Shown: positions 28,554-37,114, numbered from the stretch's first letter. The stretch: DNA of 64,000 nucleotides from Candidatus Promineofilum glycogenicum (GCA_016707605.1 JADJHJ010000006.1:62001-126000), one strand, 5' to 3'. Translations and numbers: made by a program. The notes: generated by a model not told the origin, from the sequence alone.

Positions 28554-29996
28554 GGCACGCTCTGTTTCTAGATCCTCCACCGGCCGCACCCACACCGACA
28601 CATGCTCCGGCTGCATCGTCTCCTGGATGACCCGCGCCAGTTCGGCCGTCAGGGCATCCAGGTCGGTCTCGTCGCGGGCGGTGGCGGCGAAGCGGGCCAG
28701 CACCTTCTCGGCATCGTACTTGCGGCGGAAGAAGCGCCGATCAATGATGTCCTGCACCCGGCGGCGCAGCGGCAGAAAGAGCGCGGCGATGAGCAGGGTG
28801 GACAGGACGACGGCCGGCGCGGTGTTGCCGGTGAGCGGTGTCAGGAAGCGCTGCAACACAACCACGCTGCCGAAGTAGACCAGCGCCAACAGCGCCGTCA
28901 GGATGGCATAGGCCGTCGTCCGGCGAATGAGCACCTCGATGTCGAACAGACGATAGCGCAGCACGGCCATCGTCAGGCCCAGCCCCATCACCGGAATGCC
29001 CAGACTGGCGACGACAGTGAACGCATAGGCCGCCTCACCCACCCAGCCGAACGCCGCCGGGAAGTTGAACAAGAAGAGCGCGATGCCCAGCGCCAGGCCG
29101 CCAAAGGCCCACAGCAACTGGGCGCGGCTGACGCTGTCGCGCATGGTCAGGACGCTGTGGCCCAGGCTGACCAGCGATGCCAGCAGCATCAGCAGCGTGC
29201 CAATCCAGCCGGGCTGCCAGGCGTCGGTCGTGACCAGGGCCACGAGAATCAGTGCGCCCACCAGAAATGGCCCATAGACCAGCCAGGGATGACGCAGAAT
29301 AATCGGTTTCGGCCGTGGAAAGACCAAGGTGAAGGACAGCAAGGCCGGCGCCAGCAGGACGCCGAAGATCGCGTAGCTAAAGAAGCCCGACAAAACTGAG
29401 CCAAACGGGTCAAAGCTGGTTGACAGGCCATCGGGCAGCAAGGCGCTGATCGCTTGCGCGCCGATGACCGCGACAAAGATGAGCAACGCTCGCGCCGCCG
29501 GGTCGGCCGGTCGTTTGAGAAAGGCCAGGAAGCCCATGCCCACCAGCGTGATGGAGCCCAGAAACTCGATGAGCCGCGAGAGGGGGTGCGTCAAGCCTGT
29601 AAGAACAGACCCCAGCGTCCAGTGAACGATGGTGACATCGACGGCCATCGGCTCATCGTTTCGTCTGATATCATAGCCCACCACATTGCCGGCCGACCAG
29701 AACGTCGGCGTCTCGCCCTGCGGGATATCGCCCAGCGGCGTTCCCTCGATACCGACAACCATGTCGTTGACCATCAGGCCCGACGGCGCGCCGACCAGAT
29801 CGGCGTAGTACAGCAAGTCGGCCGCCCCCAGGTCGTCGGCCGTGAACAGCCAGCCGTCCGTCGGCAAAAAGTAGCGGTAGACAAGCTGGGCGGTGCTGGT
29901 CAACAGGATCAGCAAGGCAAAGGCCAGCGAGAGCATAGCCGCGCGGTCGAAACGCCGTTCGTTCTGTCCTGATAGCTGTGTCGCGCCGTTATCCAT
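28545..29996 (-). CDS. membrane sensor-like protein with PDZ-like loop, paralogue of the 13534 gene
   Basis: 483 residues. A first transmembrane helix (MLSLAFALLILLTSTAQLVYRYF) precedes an extracellular PDZ-like segment (ADLVGAPSGLMVNDMVVGIEGTPLGDI, about 50-80). About seven hydrophobic helices follow, then the conserved block LRYRLFDIEVLIRRTTAYAILTALLALVYFGSVVVLQRFL...LFLPLRRRVQDIIDRRFFRRKYDAEKVLARFAATARDETDLDALTAELARVIQETMQPEHVSVWVR. As in the 13534 paralogue, the protein ends there without a histidine kinase module. Two independent genes stopping at the same point argues that this is a real short form rather than a truncation. ATG at 29996 begins MDNGATQLSGQ; upstream codons look non-coding. 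Confidence 0.75.
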   Translation of the reverse strand: MDNGATQLSGQNERRFDRAAMLSLAFALLILLTSTAQLVYRYFLPTDGWLFTADDLGAADLLYYADLVGAPSGLMVNDMVVGIEGTPLGDIPQGETPTFWSAGNVVGYDIRRNDEPMAVDVTIVHWTLGSVLTGLTHPLSRLIEFLGSITLVGMGFLAFLKRPADPAARALLIFVAVIGAQAISALLPDGLSTSFDPFGSVLSGFFSYAIFGVLLAPALLSFTLVFPRPKPIILRHPWLVYGPFLVGALILVALVTTDAWQPGWIGTLLMLLASLVSLGHSVLTMRDSVSRAQLLWAFGGLALGIALFLFNFPAAFGWVGEAAYAFTVVASLGIPVMGLGLTMAVLRYRLFDIEVLIRRTTAYAILTALLALVYFGSVVVLQRFLTPLTGNTAPAVVLSTLLIAALFLPLRRRVQDIIDRRFFRRKYDAEKVLARFAATARDETDLDALTAELARVIQETMQPEHVSVWVRPVEDLETERASV

Positions 29997-30070
29997 TGTG
30001 GTCACTCTCCAGCGTCGCGGCCGGCGAGGGTCGCCCACCACGAGACAAAATAGGCAGCGCCGCCCTTGAC

Positions 30071-30538
30071 TTATGCCGGTTGATGTCGCCCCAGTGCGTA
30101 GCCCAATACCGCGCCATAAACCAGGTGAGCCGGGACGAATTGCGCCGGCGAGATGTCGGCTAGGGCAATCCCCAATCCGGGCAGCAGCACAAACCGGGCC
30201 ACCACCCACACCACCAACCCATAGACTACGCCCAACAGCCAGCCGTAGCGCCGCCAGTCTACGCCGCGCCTGGTCAGGAAATGCAGAATCAGGGCCAATC
30301 CTACGCCATACAGCCCGGCCACGGCCAGGTGCATCAGCCCCCCGGTCAGCGGTTCGCCGCTACCGGCGGGGTCGAAGCGGCCGAGCGTCTGCCCCGGCCC
30401 CACCCCGCCGATCAATCCCACGACCACCAGAAAGACGCCCATCACCGCCCCGGCCAGCAAGCCCGACAGCAGGCCATCCACAACCACATCGCCGATGGCC
30501 CGTTTCCGCTGCGTTACGAAACTCGTTCTCTCCGTCAT
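30071..30538 (-). CDS. four-helix membrane protein of unknown function
   Basis: 155 residues with hydrophobic helices around VVVDGLLSGLLAGAVMGVFLVVVGLIGG, GGLMHLAVAGLYGVGLALILHFL, YGWLLGVVYGLVVWVVARFVLLPGLGIAL and FVPAHLVYGAVLGYALG. Glycine spacing in the first and last helices suggests tight packing. The family is not recognised. AGGAG lies 8 bases before the ATG at 30538. It is transcribed divergently from the SARP gene, and its promoter is site D of the shared operator, so it is probably a direct target. It precedes the sensor-like gene at 29996 on the same strand and the two may be cotranscribed (74-bp gap). Confidence 0.65.
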   Translation of the reverse strand: MTERTSFVTQRKRAIGDVVVDGLLSGLLAGAVMGVFLVVVGLIGGVGPGQTLGRFDPAGSGEPLTGGLMHLAVAGLYGVGLALILHFLTRRGVDWRRYGWLLGVVYGLVVWVVARFVLLPGLGIALADISPAQFVPAHLVYGAVLGYALGRHQPA

Positions 30539-30569
30539 CACCCTATCTCCTATTATGCCCTTGGTGGAC

Positions 30570-30604
30570 AGAATAGCAGGGGATCGTCTCCTGATCGTTA
30601 CGAA
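30570..30604 (-). promoter_or_regulatory. SARP-like operator plus -10 box, site D, in the divergent SARP promoter region
   Basis: Minus strand: TTCGTAACGATCAGGAGACG, then ATC, N6, TATTCT (30575-30570). The heptamers AACGATC and GACGATC are 11 bp apart and identical to site B. It serves the membrane protein starting at 30538, and its other edge lies 31 bp before the SARP ATG at 30636, so it could also control the regulator itself. Confidence 0.7.
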
Positions 30605-30635
30605 ACTTGAAAGCATGTTAAAATGGAGACGAAAC

Positions 30636-33500
30636 ATGCCACTCCATCTGTTTCTTCTCGGCTCCCCCCACCTCGAACGCGACGGCCAAACTCTTGAGCC
30701 GGACACGCGCAAGGCGACGGCCCTGCTGGCCTATCTGGCCGTCACCGGCCGCTTCCACACGCGCGACACCCTGGCCGCCCTGCTCTGGCCGGAGATGGAC
30801 GACGCCCACGCCCGCGCCGCCCTGCGCCGCACGCTGTCGTCGCTCAAGGCGGCCGTCGGCGATCTGCCCCTCTACGTCACCCGCGACAGTCTGGGGGTCA
30901 ATAAAGATGCGTTGTGGTGCGACGCGACGGAGTTCGAGACAGCCATCAGCGCCGTGGCCCACCACAGCCACGACGCGGCCGACCTGTGCGCCGGCTGCCG
31001 CGAGCGATTGGCCGCGGCCGTGGCTCTCTACCGCGACACGTTCCTGAGCGGCTTCTCCCTGCGCGACAGCGCCGAGTTCGACGACTGGCAACTGGCCACG
31101 GCCGAGCACCTGCGCCGGCTGCTGACGACGGCCCTGGCCGGGCTGGTGCGCGCCCACCACGCTGCCGGCGACCCCGCCCGCGCCATCGACTACGCCCGGC
31201 ACTGGTTGGCCGCCGATCCGCTACGCGAAGAGGCCCATCGCTGGCTCATGCAACTCCACGCCGCCACCGGCGCGCGCGACGCCGCCCTGCGCCAGTACCG
31301 CGAGGCGGTGCGCGTGCTCGATGAGGAGCTTGGCGTCGGCCCCCTGCCGGAAACGACCGCCCTCTACGAAGCCATCCAGGAAGGGCGCATCGTGCCCGCC
31401 AGCGCCCCACCCCTGCCCGCGCCCGCCCCGCCCGCTCCCGCCACGCCGCCCCTCATCGGCCGCGACTCGGCCTGGGATGCGCTGCGGCAGGCTTATGCCG
31501 ATGTGGGCGCGACCGGCCGGCTGCTGGCCATTACCGGCGAGGCGGGCATCGGCAAGACGCGCCTGGTGGAGAGCTTTCTGGCCCACGCCCGCGCCGGCGG
31601 GGCGACGGCCGTGGCCGCCACCTGCTATGAAGGCGAAGCCGACCTGGCCTACGCCCCTTTCGCCGCCGCCCTGCGCGCCCTGGCCCGCCAGCCCGACGGC
31701 GCGGCGCGGTTGGCGACCGTGCCCGCCCAGTGGCGCGGCGAGGCGCTGCGCCTGACGCCGGAGTGGGCCGAGGGGAGCGCTACCCCACCCCGTGCCGATC
31801 CGCCCGGCCCCGGCGCGCAGGCCCGCTTCTTCGCCGGGGTCAGCGAGGTCATTTGCCATCTCCTGTCCGGCGCGGTTCCCGGCGTGCTCTTCTTCGACGA
31901 CGTGCACTGGGCCGACGCCGCTTCGCTCGACCTGCTGGCTTACCTGGCCCGGCGGCTGAACGACCTGCCCGTGCTGCTCGTTGTCGCCTGGAGCGAGGCC
32001 GGCAGCGCCCCCCGCCTGCGTCGCCTGTTGACCGAAGCCCAGCGCGCCGGAACCGGCCGCCTTATCCCGCTGACCCGCTGGCGGCCGTCGGACGTGCTGA
32101 GCCTGGTGGCCGACGACGAACGCCTGCGGGCGCAGGCCACCGACATCACCGACCGTCTCTACCGCGAGACGGAGGGGCTGCCCTACTTCGTCGTCGAGTA
32201 CCTGAACGCCCTGGCCGGCCGGCCCGACAACTGGACGATGCCGCCCTCGGTGCGCGACCTGCTGGCCGGGCGGCTGGCCCTGGCCGACCCGGCCGAGTTG
32301 CAACTGCTCCAGACGGCGGCAGTCATCGGCGGCTCGTTCGACTACGCCAGCCTGTTGGAAGCCAGCGGGCGCAGCGAGGAGGAGGTGGTCAGCGGGCTGG
32401 AGCGGCTGCTGGAGCGCGGCCTCATCCGCGAGGCCAACCACACGCCCCGTGGCGACTGGGACGAGCCGCGCTACGACTTCAGCCACCAGCAGTTGCGCGC
32501 GCTGGTCTACGACGAAACGAATCTGGCGCGGCGGCGGCTACTCCACCGGCGCGTCGCCGCCGCGCTGCAAACCCCGACGCGCGGCGCGAAGGACAGCGCC
32601 GCCAGCCTCATCGCCTACCACTACCGGCGGGGCGGCCACGACGCGGCGGCGGCCGACTTCTACCGCCGCGCCGGCGACTATGCCCGCGCCCTCTATGCCC
32701 ACCGCGAGGCGCTGGAGCACTATCAAACGGCGCTGGCGCTGGGCCACCCGGCCACCGCTACGCTCTACGAAGCCCAGGGCGACCTGCGCACCCTGATGGG
32801 CGAGTACAGCGCCGCTCTGCGCGCCTATGAGTCAGCCGCGGCTCAGGCCGAGCCGGCCGCGCTGGGCCGCCTGGAGCACAAGCTGGGGCAGTTGCACGAG
32901 CGGCGCGGCCAATGGGAACTGGCCGACAGCCACTTCTGCGCCGCGCTCGACCAGTACCGGACGGCCGACGCGGCGACCGAACTGGCCCGGCTGACCGGCG
33001 ACCGCAGCCGCGTCGCCTATCGCGGCGGCGACCTGGCCCGCGCCCGCGAACTGGCCCAGGAGGCGCTGGCCCTGGCCCAAAGCGCCGGCGACGCCGAAGC
33101 CGAGGCGCAGGGTCACAACGCGCTGGGCATCCTGGCCCGGCAGGAGGGGGAGTACGCCGCCGCTCAGACCCACCTGGCGCGCAGTCTGGCTTTGGCCGAA
33201 GCGGCCGGCACGCCCTCGGCCCGCGTCGCCGCGCTCAACAACCTGGCCCGCCTGCGGGCGACGACAGGCGACATCGACGCCGCGCTGGGGCTGCTGGAGC
33301 AGGCCCTGGCGCTTGGCGTGCAGCAGGGCGACCGCCACCACGAGGCGGCGCTCTACAACCATCGCGCTGACCTGCTGCACCGCGCCGGCCGCGAGGAGGA
33401 GGCGATGGCCAGCCTGAAGGCGGCCGTCACCATCTATGCCGAGATCGGCCTTGAAGCGGGCGATTGGCAGCCGGAGGTGTGGAAGCTGACGGAGTGGTAG
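30636..33500 (+). CDS. SARP/BTAD family transcriptional regulator with AAA ATPase and TPR domains
   Basis: 954 residues, an AfsR-like large SARP. The N-terminal winged-helix (about 1-95, MPLHLFLLGSPHLERDGQTLEPDTRKATALLAYLAVTGRFHTRDTLAALLWPEMDDAHARAALRRTLSSLKAAVG) is followed by the BTAD all-helical domain (to about 245, DDWQLATAEHLRRLLTTALAGLVRAHHAAGDPARAIDYARHWLAADPLREEAHRWLMQLHAATG). An ATPase follows, with Walker A GEAGIGKTRLVESF (about 301-310) and Walker B LFFDDVHWAD, then TPR-like helical repeats to the end. SARPs bind heptameric direct repeats near the -35 position and recruit polymerase; such repeats occur at 13493, 24515, 27637 and 30570. ATG at 30636 follows TGGAGA. The link to those sites is inferred. 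Confidence 0.9.
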   Translation: MPLHLFLLGSPHLERDGQTLEPDTRKATALLAYLAVTGRFHTRDTLAALLWPEMDDAHARAALRRTLSSLKAAVGDLPLYVTRDSLGVNKDALWCDATEFETAISAVAHHSHDAADLCAGCRERLAAAVALYRDTFLSGFSLRDSAEFDDWQLATAEHLRRLLTTALAGLVRAHHAAGDPARAIDYARHWLAADPLREEAHRWLMQLHAATGARDAALRQYREAVRVLDEELGVGPLPETTALYEAIQEGRIVPASAPPLPAPAPPAPATPPLIGRDSAWDALRQAYADVGATGRLLAITGEAGIGKTRLVESFLAHARAGGATAVAATCYEGEADLAYAPFAAALRALARQPDGAARLATVPAQWRGEALRLTPEWAEGSATPPRADPPGPGAQARFFAGVSEVICHLLSGAVPGVLFFDDVHWADAASLDLLAYLARRLNDLPVLLVVAWSEAGSAPRLRRLLTEAQRAGTGRLIPLTRWRPSDVLSLVADDERLRAQATDITDRLYRETEGLPYFVVEYLNALAGRPDNWTMPPSVRDLLAGRLALADPAELQLLQTAAVIGGSFDYASLLEASGRSEEEVVSGLERLLERGLIREANHTPRGDWDEPRYDFSHQQLRALVYDETNLARRRLLHRRVAAALQTPTRGAKDSAASLIAYHYRRGGHDAAAADFYRRAGDYARALYAHREALEHYQTALALGHPATATLYEAQGDLRTLMGEYSAALRAYESAAAQAEPAALGRLEHKLGQLHERRGQWELADSHFCAALDQYRTADAATELARLTGDRSRVAYRGGDLARARELAQEALALAQSAGDAEAEAQGHNALGILARQEGEYAAAQTHLARSLALAEAAGTPSARVAALNNLARLRATTGDIDAALGLLEQALALGVQQGDRHHEAALYNHRADLLHRAGREEEAMASLKAAVTIYAEIGLEAGDWQPEVWKLTEW

Positions 33501-33510
33501 TTGGTGGGGA

Positions 33511-33577
33511 AGTATTCAGTAGGTCAGTAGGTCAGTAGGTCAGTGACGAACTGACCTACTGACCTACTGACTCACTA
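33511..33577. repeat. palindromic repeat, CAGTAGGTCAGTAGGTC family
   Basis: GTATTCAGTAGGTCAGTAGG...GTCAG is mirrored by CTGACCTACTGACCTACTGA. It lies between the convergent SARP gene and the gene ending at 33575. Confidence 0.75.
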
Positions 33578-34039
33578 CTCTCCCGTCTGTTCAATGACGA
33601 GCGGCGCGCCGTTGCGATCCGTCGTCGTGCTCAACACATAGCCGCCATAGGTGCAATCCCCCTGGACGACCTCGCGCACCTTGCCCTCGACGGTCAGGTT
33701 GTGGGTGGTGTTGGGCAGCAGGTCGATGGTGATGACCTTGGGGAAGGTGTCGAAGGGGGCGGTGAACGTGCCCGATTCGGTGGTGACGGTGATCGTCTCG
33801 CCATTGCCCAGATCGACGGTGATGGCCTGGGTCAACTGGTCGGTCGGCGACGTGACCGGCTCGACGGTGAAGAACTCCGGCGTGGCCTGGGGGCACTCAC
33901 TGACAGGCGTCTCGCCCGCGCCGGCCGTCGGTTCCACGTCCACACTGCCGCCATCGCGCGCGAACAGCCACCAGCCCAGCAGCCCGATGATCAAAACTGC
34001 TCCGATCAGGATAAGTAGACGCACAGCCGTATTGTTCAT
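33575..34039 (-). CDS. membrane-anchored exported protein, unknown function
   Basis: 154 residues. MNNTAVRLLILIGAVLIIGLLGWWLFARDGG is an N-terminal membrane anchor. A beta-rich exported domain follows with TVDLGNGETITVTTESGTFTAPFDTFPKVITIDLLPNTTHNLTVEGKVREVVQGDCTYGGYVLSTTTDRNGAPLVI, including two cysteines (ECPQA and GDCTYG) that could form a disulfide. The family is not recognised. It lies 12 bp downstream of the gene ending at 34052 and is probably cotranscribed with it. Confidence 0.6.
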   Translation of the reverse strand: MNNTAVRLLILIGAVLIIGLLGWWLFARDGGSVDVEPTAGAGETPVSECPQATPEFFTVEPVTSPTDQLTQAITVDLGNGETITVTTESGTFTAPFDTFPKVITIDLLPNTTHNLTVEGKVREVVQGDCTYGGYVLSTTTDRNGAPLVIEQTGE

Positions 34040-34051
34040 TTCGCTCCCCTC

Positions 34052-35065
34052 TTACCACGTCACCGTGTTCGGATCGACGATGTACTTCCACCAGTTGTAG
34101 GCGATGCCGTCGGCCGCGCCCTCGACGTGGGGCAGCAGGTTGAACCACCACTTGTGGTGCAGCCGGATGTCGCCGTTGCCCCAGTCGTTGCAGTCCACCG
34201 TCTGCGCCTCGCCGCGCAGATCGGGGAAGTTCTGCCACGTCCGCCAGCGGCTCGACACCTTGCGCTTGTTGCCCCAATCGTAGTCGCGCTCGCTATTGGG
34301 CGCGTAGTGCATCCAGCCGACTTCGGCCTGGCCGGGGTTCTTGAACTCGTGGCGGATGAAGCGCTCCCAGAGGTTGTCATCGCCGCGCTTGTTGCGGAAG
34401 GCGTGCTTCATGATCGACTCGGCGCGGTGGCCAAAGTTTTCCAGCATCTCGCCCACGCCGCGCTGGTAGTTGAAGCCCATGATGACGAAGCGGCGGCCGG
34501 CGTGGGCCGTCTGGGTCAGCGGCGGCGCGTTGCACCAGAACGCCCCCGGCCCGGCCATGATCGACTCGTAGTAGCCGGCATAGGGGAAGGCGAACAGCCA
34601 GAACTCATCGACCTTGTCGGCGTCGACCTTCTGGATCATGTCGAACTCGTCGAGCAGGGCGTCGTAATCGACCGCGTCGGGCTGGTGGAACCCCTGTCGT
34701 GTGCGCCAGGCATTCACGAAGTCGTCGGCCTTGTAGGTGAAGCCGTCGGCCTTGCGCGGAAAGCGGTTGACGGTGCGGGTTTCGACCACTTTATAGGTGA
34801 CGTAGCCGCGGCTGCACTCGTGCAGATCGTCGATGTAGCCCTGCACCAGCGGGGCCGGGTCATTCCAGCCCAGCACCTTGTTCAGCCGCTCGTTGCCGGC
34901 GCTGGGCACGCGCGGGTTGTGGACGATGAGCGACACGCGCCGCGTAATCGGCTGCGGCGCGCCGCCGGCCGGCTGATCCGGCTCCTGTTGGGCCAGCCCC
35001 TTCAAACTGTCTTCGATCAGGTCGCCGATGCTATCCAGCAGACCGCCTCGCTTCTTTTTGGTCAT
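34052..35065 (-). CDS. conserved hypothetical protein of a Chloroflexota-type family
   Basis: 337 residues, with no signal peptide. A basic, polar start (MTKKKRGGLLDSIGDLIEDSLKGLAQQ) is followed by a compact domain with many aromatic and charged motifs: DLHECSRGYVTYKVVETRTVNRFPRKADGFTYKADDF, DAVDYDALLDEFDMIQKVDADKVDEFWLFAFPYAGYYESIMAGPGAFWCNAPPL, RRFVIMGFNYQRGVGEMLENFGHRAESIM, and NDWGNGDIRLHHKWWFNLLPHVEG. I recall similar blocks in exported multi-domain Chloroflexota proteins, but no function is known to me. The Asp/Glu/His-rich motifs could bind metal. ATG at 35065 is chosen over 35155 because MTKKKR follows AGAG and the upstream codons look non-coding. Confidence 0.65.
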   Translation of the reverse strand: MTKKKRGGLLDSIGDLIEDSLKGLAQQEPDQPAGGAPQPITRRVSLIVHNPRVPSAGNERLNKVLGWNDPAPLVQGYIDDLHECSRGYVTYKVVETRTVNRFPRKADGFTYKADDFVNAWRTRQGFHQPDAVDYDALLDEFDMIQKVDADKVDEFWLFAFPYAGYYESIMAGPGAFWCNAPPLTQTAHAGRRFVIMGFNYQRGVGEMLENFGHRAESIMKHAFRNKRGDDNLWERFIRHEFKNPGQAEVGWMHYAPNSERDYDWGNKRKVSSRWRTWQNFPDLRGEAQTVDCNDWGNGDIRLHHKWWFNLLPHVEGAADGIAYNWWKYIVDPNTVTW

Positions 35066-35148
35066 GTGCTCTCTCCTATGTTCGCCGGCAGGACACATTT
35101 CAGATTGTAGGCCGTTGAGCGCGCTTTCGTCAATCGACTGCGCCAAGC

Positions 35149-35185
35149 AAAACAAGAGCGCGAGACCATGCTCGCGCTCTTGTTA
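35149..35185 (-). terminator. intrinsic terminator after the DUF2382 gene
   Basis: AACAAGAGCGCGAG, loop, CTCGCGCTCTTGTT, followed on the minus strand by TTGC with the T run of the arm. The 14-bp arms are perfect. It lies just downstream of the gene ending at 35234. Confidence 0.8.
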
Positions 35186-35233
35186 CTTACTTATGGCCGC
35201 CGGCCGGAACCGACGACCACCGCCAGACATAGG

Positions 35234-36493
35234 TTAGCCCATGTCGCGCACGGCGTCCTTCACATTCTCCCAACCGTAGCGCACGGCGTCCTTAAACTCT
35301 TCCCACGGCCCGCTGTTGCGGCTCTCCCAGTCGCGGCGGACGTCCGTCTCGATGCTGTTCCAGTCGCGGCCGTGGAAGCGCGTCTCGCCGGCCAGCCCTG
35401 CGCCATAGGTATAGGCGGGCTGATAGCGGCTGAAGGCGTAACCGCGATTGCCATAGGTCTGGTCGAAGTGGCTGCGGAAGCGCGTGTCGGAGTCGCTACC
35501 GCCGTTGCCCATCTGCTCCACGTCCACCCGCGTGCGGCGGATCGTGTCGGAGACGGTCTCGGTATGGGTGTCGACCTTCTTGCCGACGACCACTTCCTCG
35601 ACCACGCGGGCCTGCTTGTCGGCGACGACCTGCTCGGCCCGCTCGCGGACTTCATAGGTGCGCTCCTGGAAGGCGTCGACGGTCGCCGGGTCTACGGCGC
35701 GATCAACCGGACGGCGCTCGACGTAGACGTTCTCCTCGCGCAACTCCACGCTCTCCTGCACCGGCTTCTCTTCCAGGTAGCTGTGAACGCGCACGCCACC
35801 CTTCTCTACCTCGCGCTTGCCAACGCGCAGTTCCTCTTCGACGATGGGAATCGCCGCTTCGTTCTCCACGTGGCGCGTGTCGGTGCGCGTGCCGGTCGTC
35901 ATCGGCGTCGTCGTCGCGCGGGTGGTGGTCGTGTCAGCATAAGTGTCGGCACTCATACCCGTCCAGCCCTCGGAACGCCACGTGCTGGAGCGCTCGCGCA
36001 CGTCCACCGGGCCGTAATGGTTCATGATGCGCAACGCCTCATTAACCATGTTCTCGTCCGACTTCACGGCGACGAGCGTGCCGCCGCGGCGAACGCCCTC
36101 GGTGTAGAACTCGGCCTCTTCCTCGGGCACGCCCCAGTTGACCAGCGCGCCGGCCAGCCCACCGACGGCCGCGCCGATGCCCGCGCCGGTCAGACCGGCC
36201 ACAATCGGCCCGGCGGCGATGACTGGGCCAATGCCCGGAATGGCCAGCGCGCCCAAACCCAACAGCAGCCCACCCAGGCCGCCCAGCGCGCCACCGACCA
36301 AAGCCCCGCCGGCCGCGCCTTCGGCCATCGCCTCGCCGTCGCCGCCGGTCGCGCCGGTGGTGCCGGTCGCGCCAGTCACGCTATTATTGGCAACCAAACT
36401 AATGTTGCCGCGCTCGAAGCCGGCATTGGCCAGCTCTTCAACGACCCGGCGGGCCGTCGTAATGTCATCATACAAACCAACAATCGTTTTCAT
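35234..36493 (-). CDS. DUF2382 stress protein with glycine-zipper segment
   Basis: 419 residues. The N-terminal GS17M/flavinator-like part (MKTIVGLYDDITTARRVVEELANAGFERGNISLVANN) is followed by a long Gly/Ala-rich, zipper-like hydrophobic stretch (about 55-125, GGALVGGALGGLGGLLLGLGALAIPGIGPVIAAGPIVAGLTGAGIGAAVGGLAGALVNWG). A Thr-rich linker and the DUF2382 (YsnF/AvaK) domain follow (about 215-320, AAIPIVEEELRVGKREVEKGGVRVHSYLEEKPVQESVELREENVYVERRPVDR), then a Tyr/Trp-rich C-terminus. These proteins are typically induced by desiccation and other general stress. It is preceded 12 bp upstream by a second DUF2382 gene and ends at a strong terminator. Confidence 0.85.
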   Translation of the reverse strand: MKTIVGLYDDITTARRVVEELANAGFERGNISLVANNSVTGATGTTGATGGDGEAMAEGAAGGALVGGALGGLGGLLLGLGALAIPGIGPVIAAGPIVAGLTGAGIGAAVGGLAGALVNWGVPEEEAEFYTEGVRRGGTLVAVKSDENMVNEALRIMNHYGPVDVRERSSTWRSEGWTGMSADTYADTTTTRATTTPMTTGTRTDTRHVENEAAIPIVEEELRVGKREVEKGGVRVHSYLEEKPVQESVELREENVYVERRPVDRAVDPATVDAFQERTYEVRERAEQVVADKQARVVEEVVVGKKVDTHTETVSDTIRRTRVDVEQMGNGGSDSDTRFRSHFDQTYGNRGYAFSRYQPAYTYGAGLAGETRFHGRDWNSIETDVRRDWESRNSGPWEEFKDAVRYGWENVKDAVRDMG

Positions 36494-36505
36494 TTTACTT
36501 TCTCC

Positions 36506-37114
36506 TTACTGTACCTGGCTCTCGTTCGGAGCAATGGCGTCCGGGCCATCCACCCGCTCGACCTGCGCCGCCTCCGTACGGAGGGTGACGGTCTGCGGCC
36601 GGCGCACCTCGACGCGTGTCTTCGTTAGGCGGACTTCCTCGACCAGCATCAACTGCTTACGGACCAGCAACACTTCCTTCATCACGGGGATGACGGTCGT
36701 GTCGCCCTCGACACGCGGCCGAACCGGTTTGTCAATCGGTTGATTGATCGCCACCCGTTCAACGGTCACGTGGTCTTCGGCCAACGGCTCATCGACCACC
36801 ACTTCGCGCTCGCCCACCGTCACGTGGACGCGCACTGCGCCACGGTCCAACGTCCGTTTGCTCAGCGCCAGCGACTCTTCGACAACGGGGACAACCAGCG
36901 CATCCTCGCCCGCCACCATCTCGTGTCGCGCTAACGCCTTAAAGCTGGTGGGCAATGAGAAGTAGCTTTGTCCCAACGTGGTCAGCACGTCGGTCGGCAC
37001 AATAAAGGTTTGACCCTCGTGTTCGACCTCATACGTCCGACTCTGTGGATCGTGGGCGCTGATGACACCCCGCTCGCCGTCCTGGTCAATAACGACCGCC
37101 TGCGAACTCAACAC
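36506..37114 (-). CDS. DUF2382 stress protein with PRC-barrel-like N-terminus
   Basis: 202 residues. The N-terminal part (LSSQAVVIDQDGERGVISAHDPQSRTYEVEHEGQTFIVPTDVLT) resembles a PRC-barrel-type beta domain. Then comes a DUF2382 domain: ALVVPVVEESLALSKRTLDRGAVRVHVTVGEREVVVDEPLAEDHVTVERVAINQPIDKPVRPRVEGDTTVIPVMKEVLLVRKQLMLVEEVRLTKTRVEV. The start GTG at 37114 is preferred because GAGGAG stands 6 bases upstream; a TTG at 37171 would add 19 residues with no ribosome-binding site. Paired with the larger DUF2382 gene 12 bp downstream, it probably forms a two-gene stress operon. Confidence 0.82.
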   Translation of the reverse strand: MLSSQAVVIDQDGERGVISAHDPQSRTYEVEHEGQTFIVPTDVLTTLGQSYFSLPTSFKALARHEMVAGEDALVVPVVEESLALSKRTLDRGAVRVHVTVGEREVVVDEPLAEDHVTVERVAINQPIDKPVRPRVEGDTTVIPVMKEVLLVRKQLMLVEEVRLTKTRVEVRRPQTVTLRTEAAQVERVDGPDAIAPNESQVQ

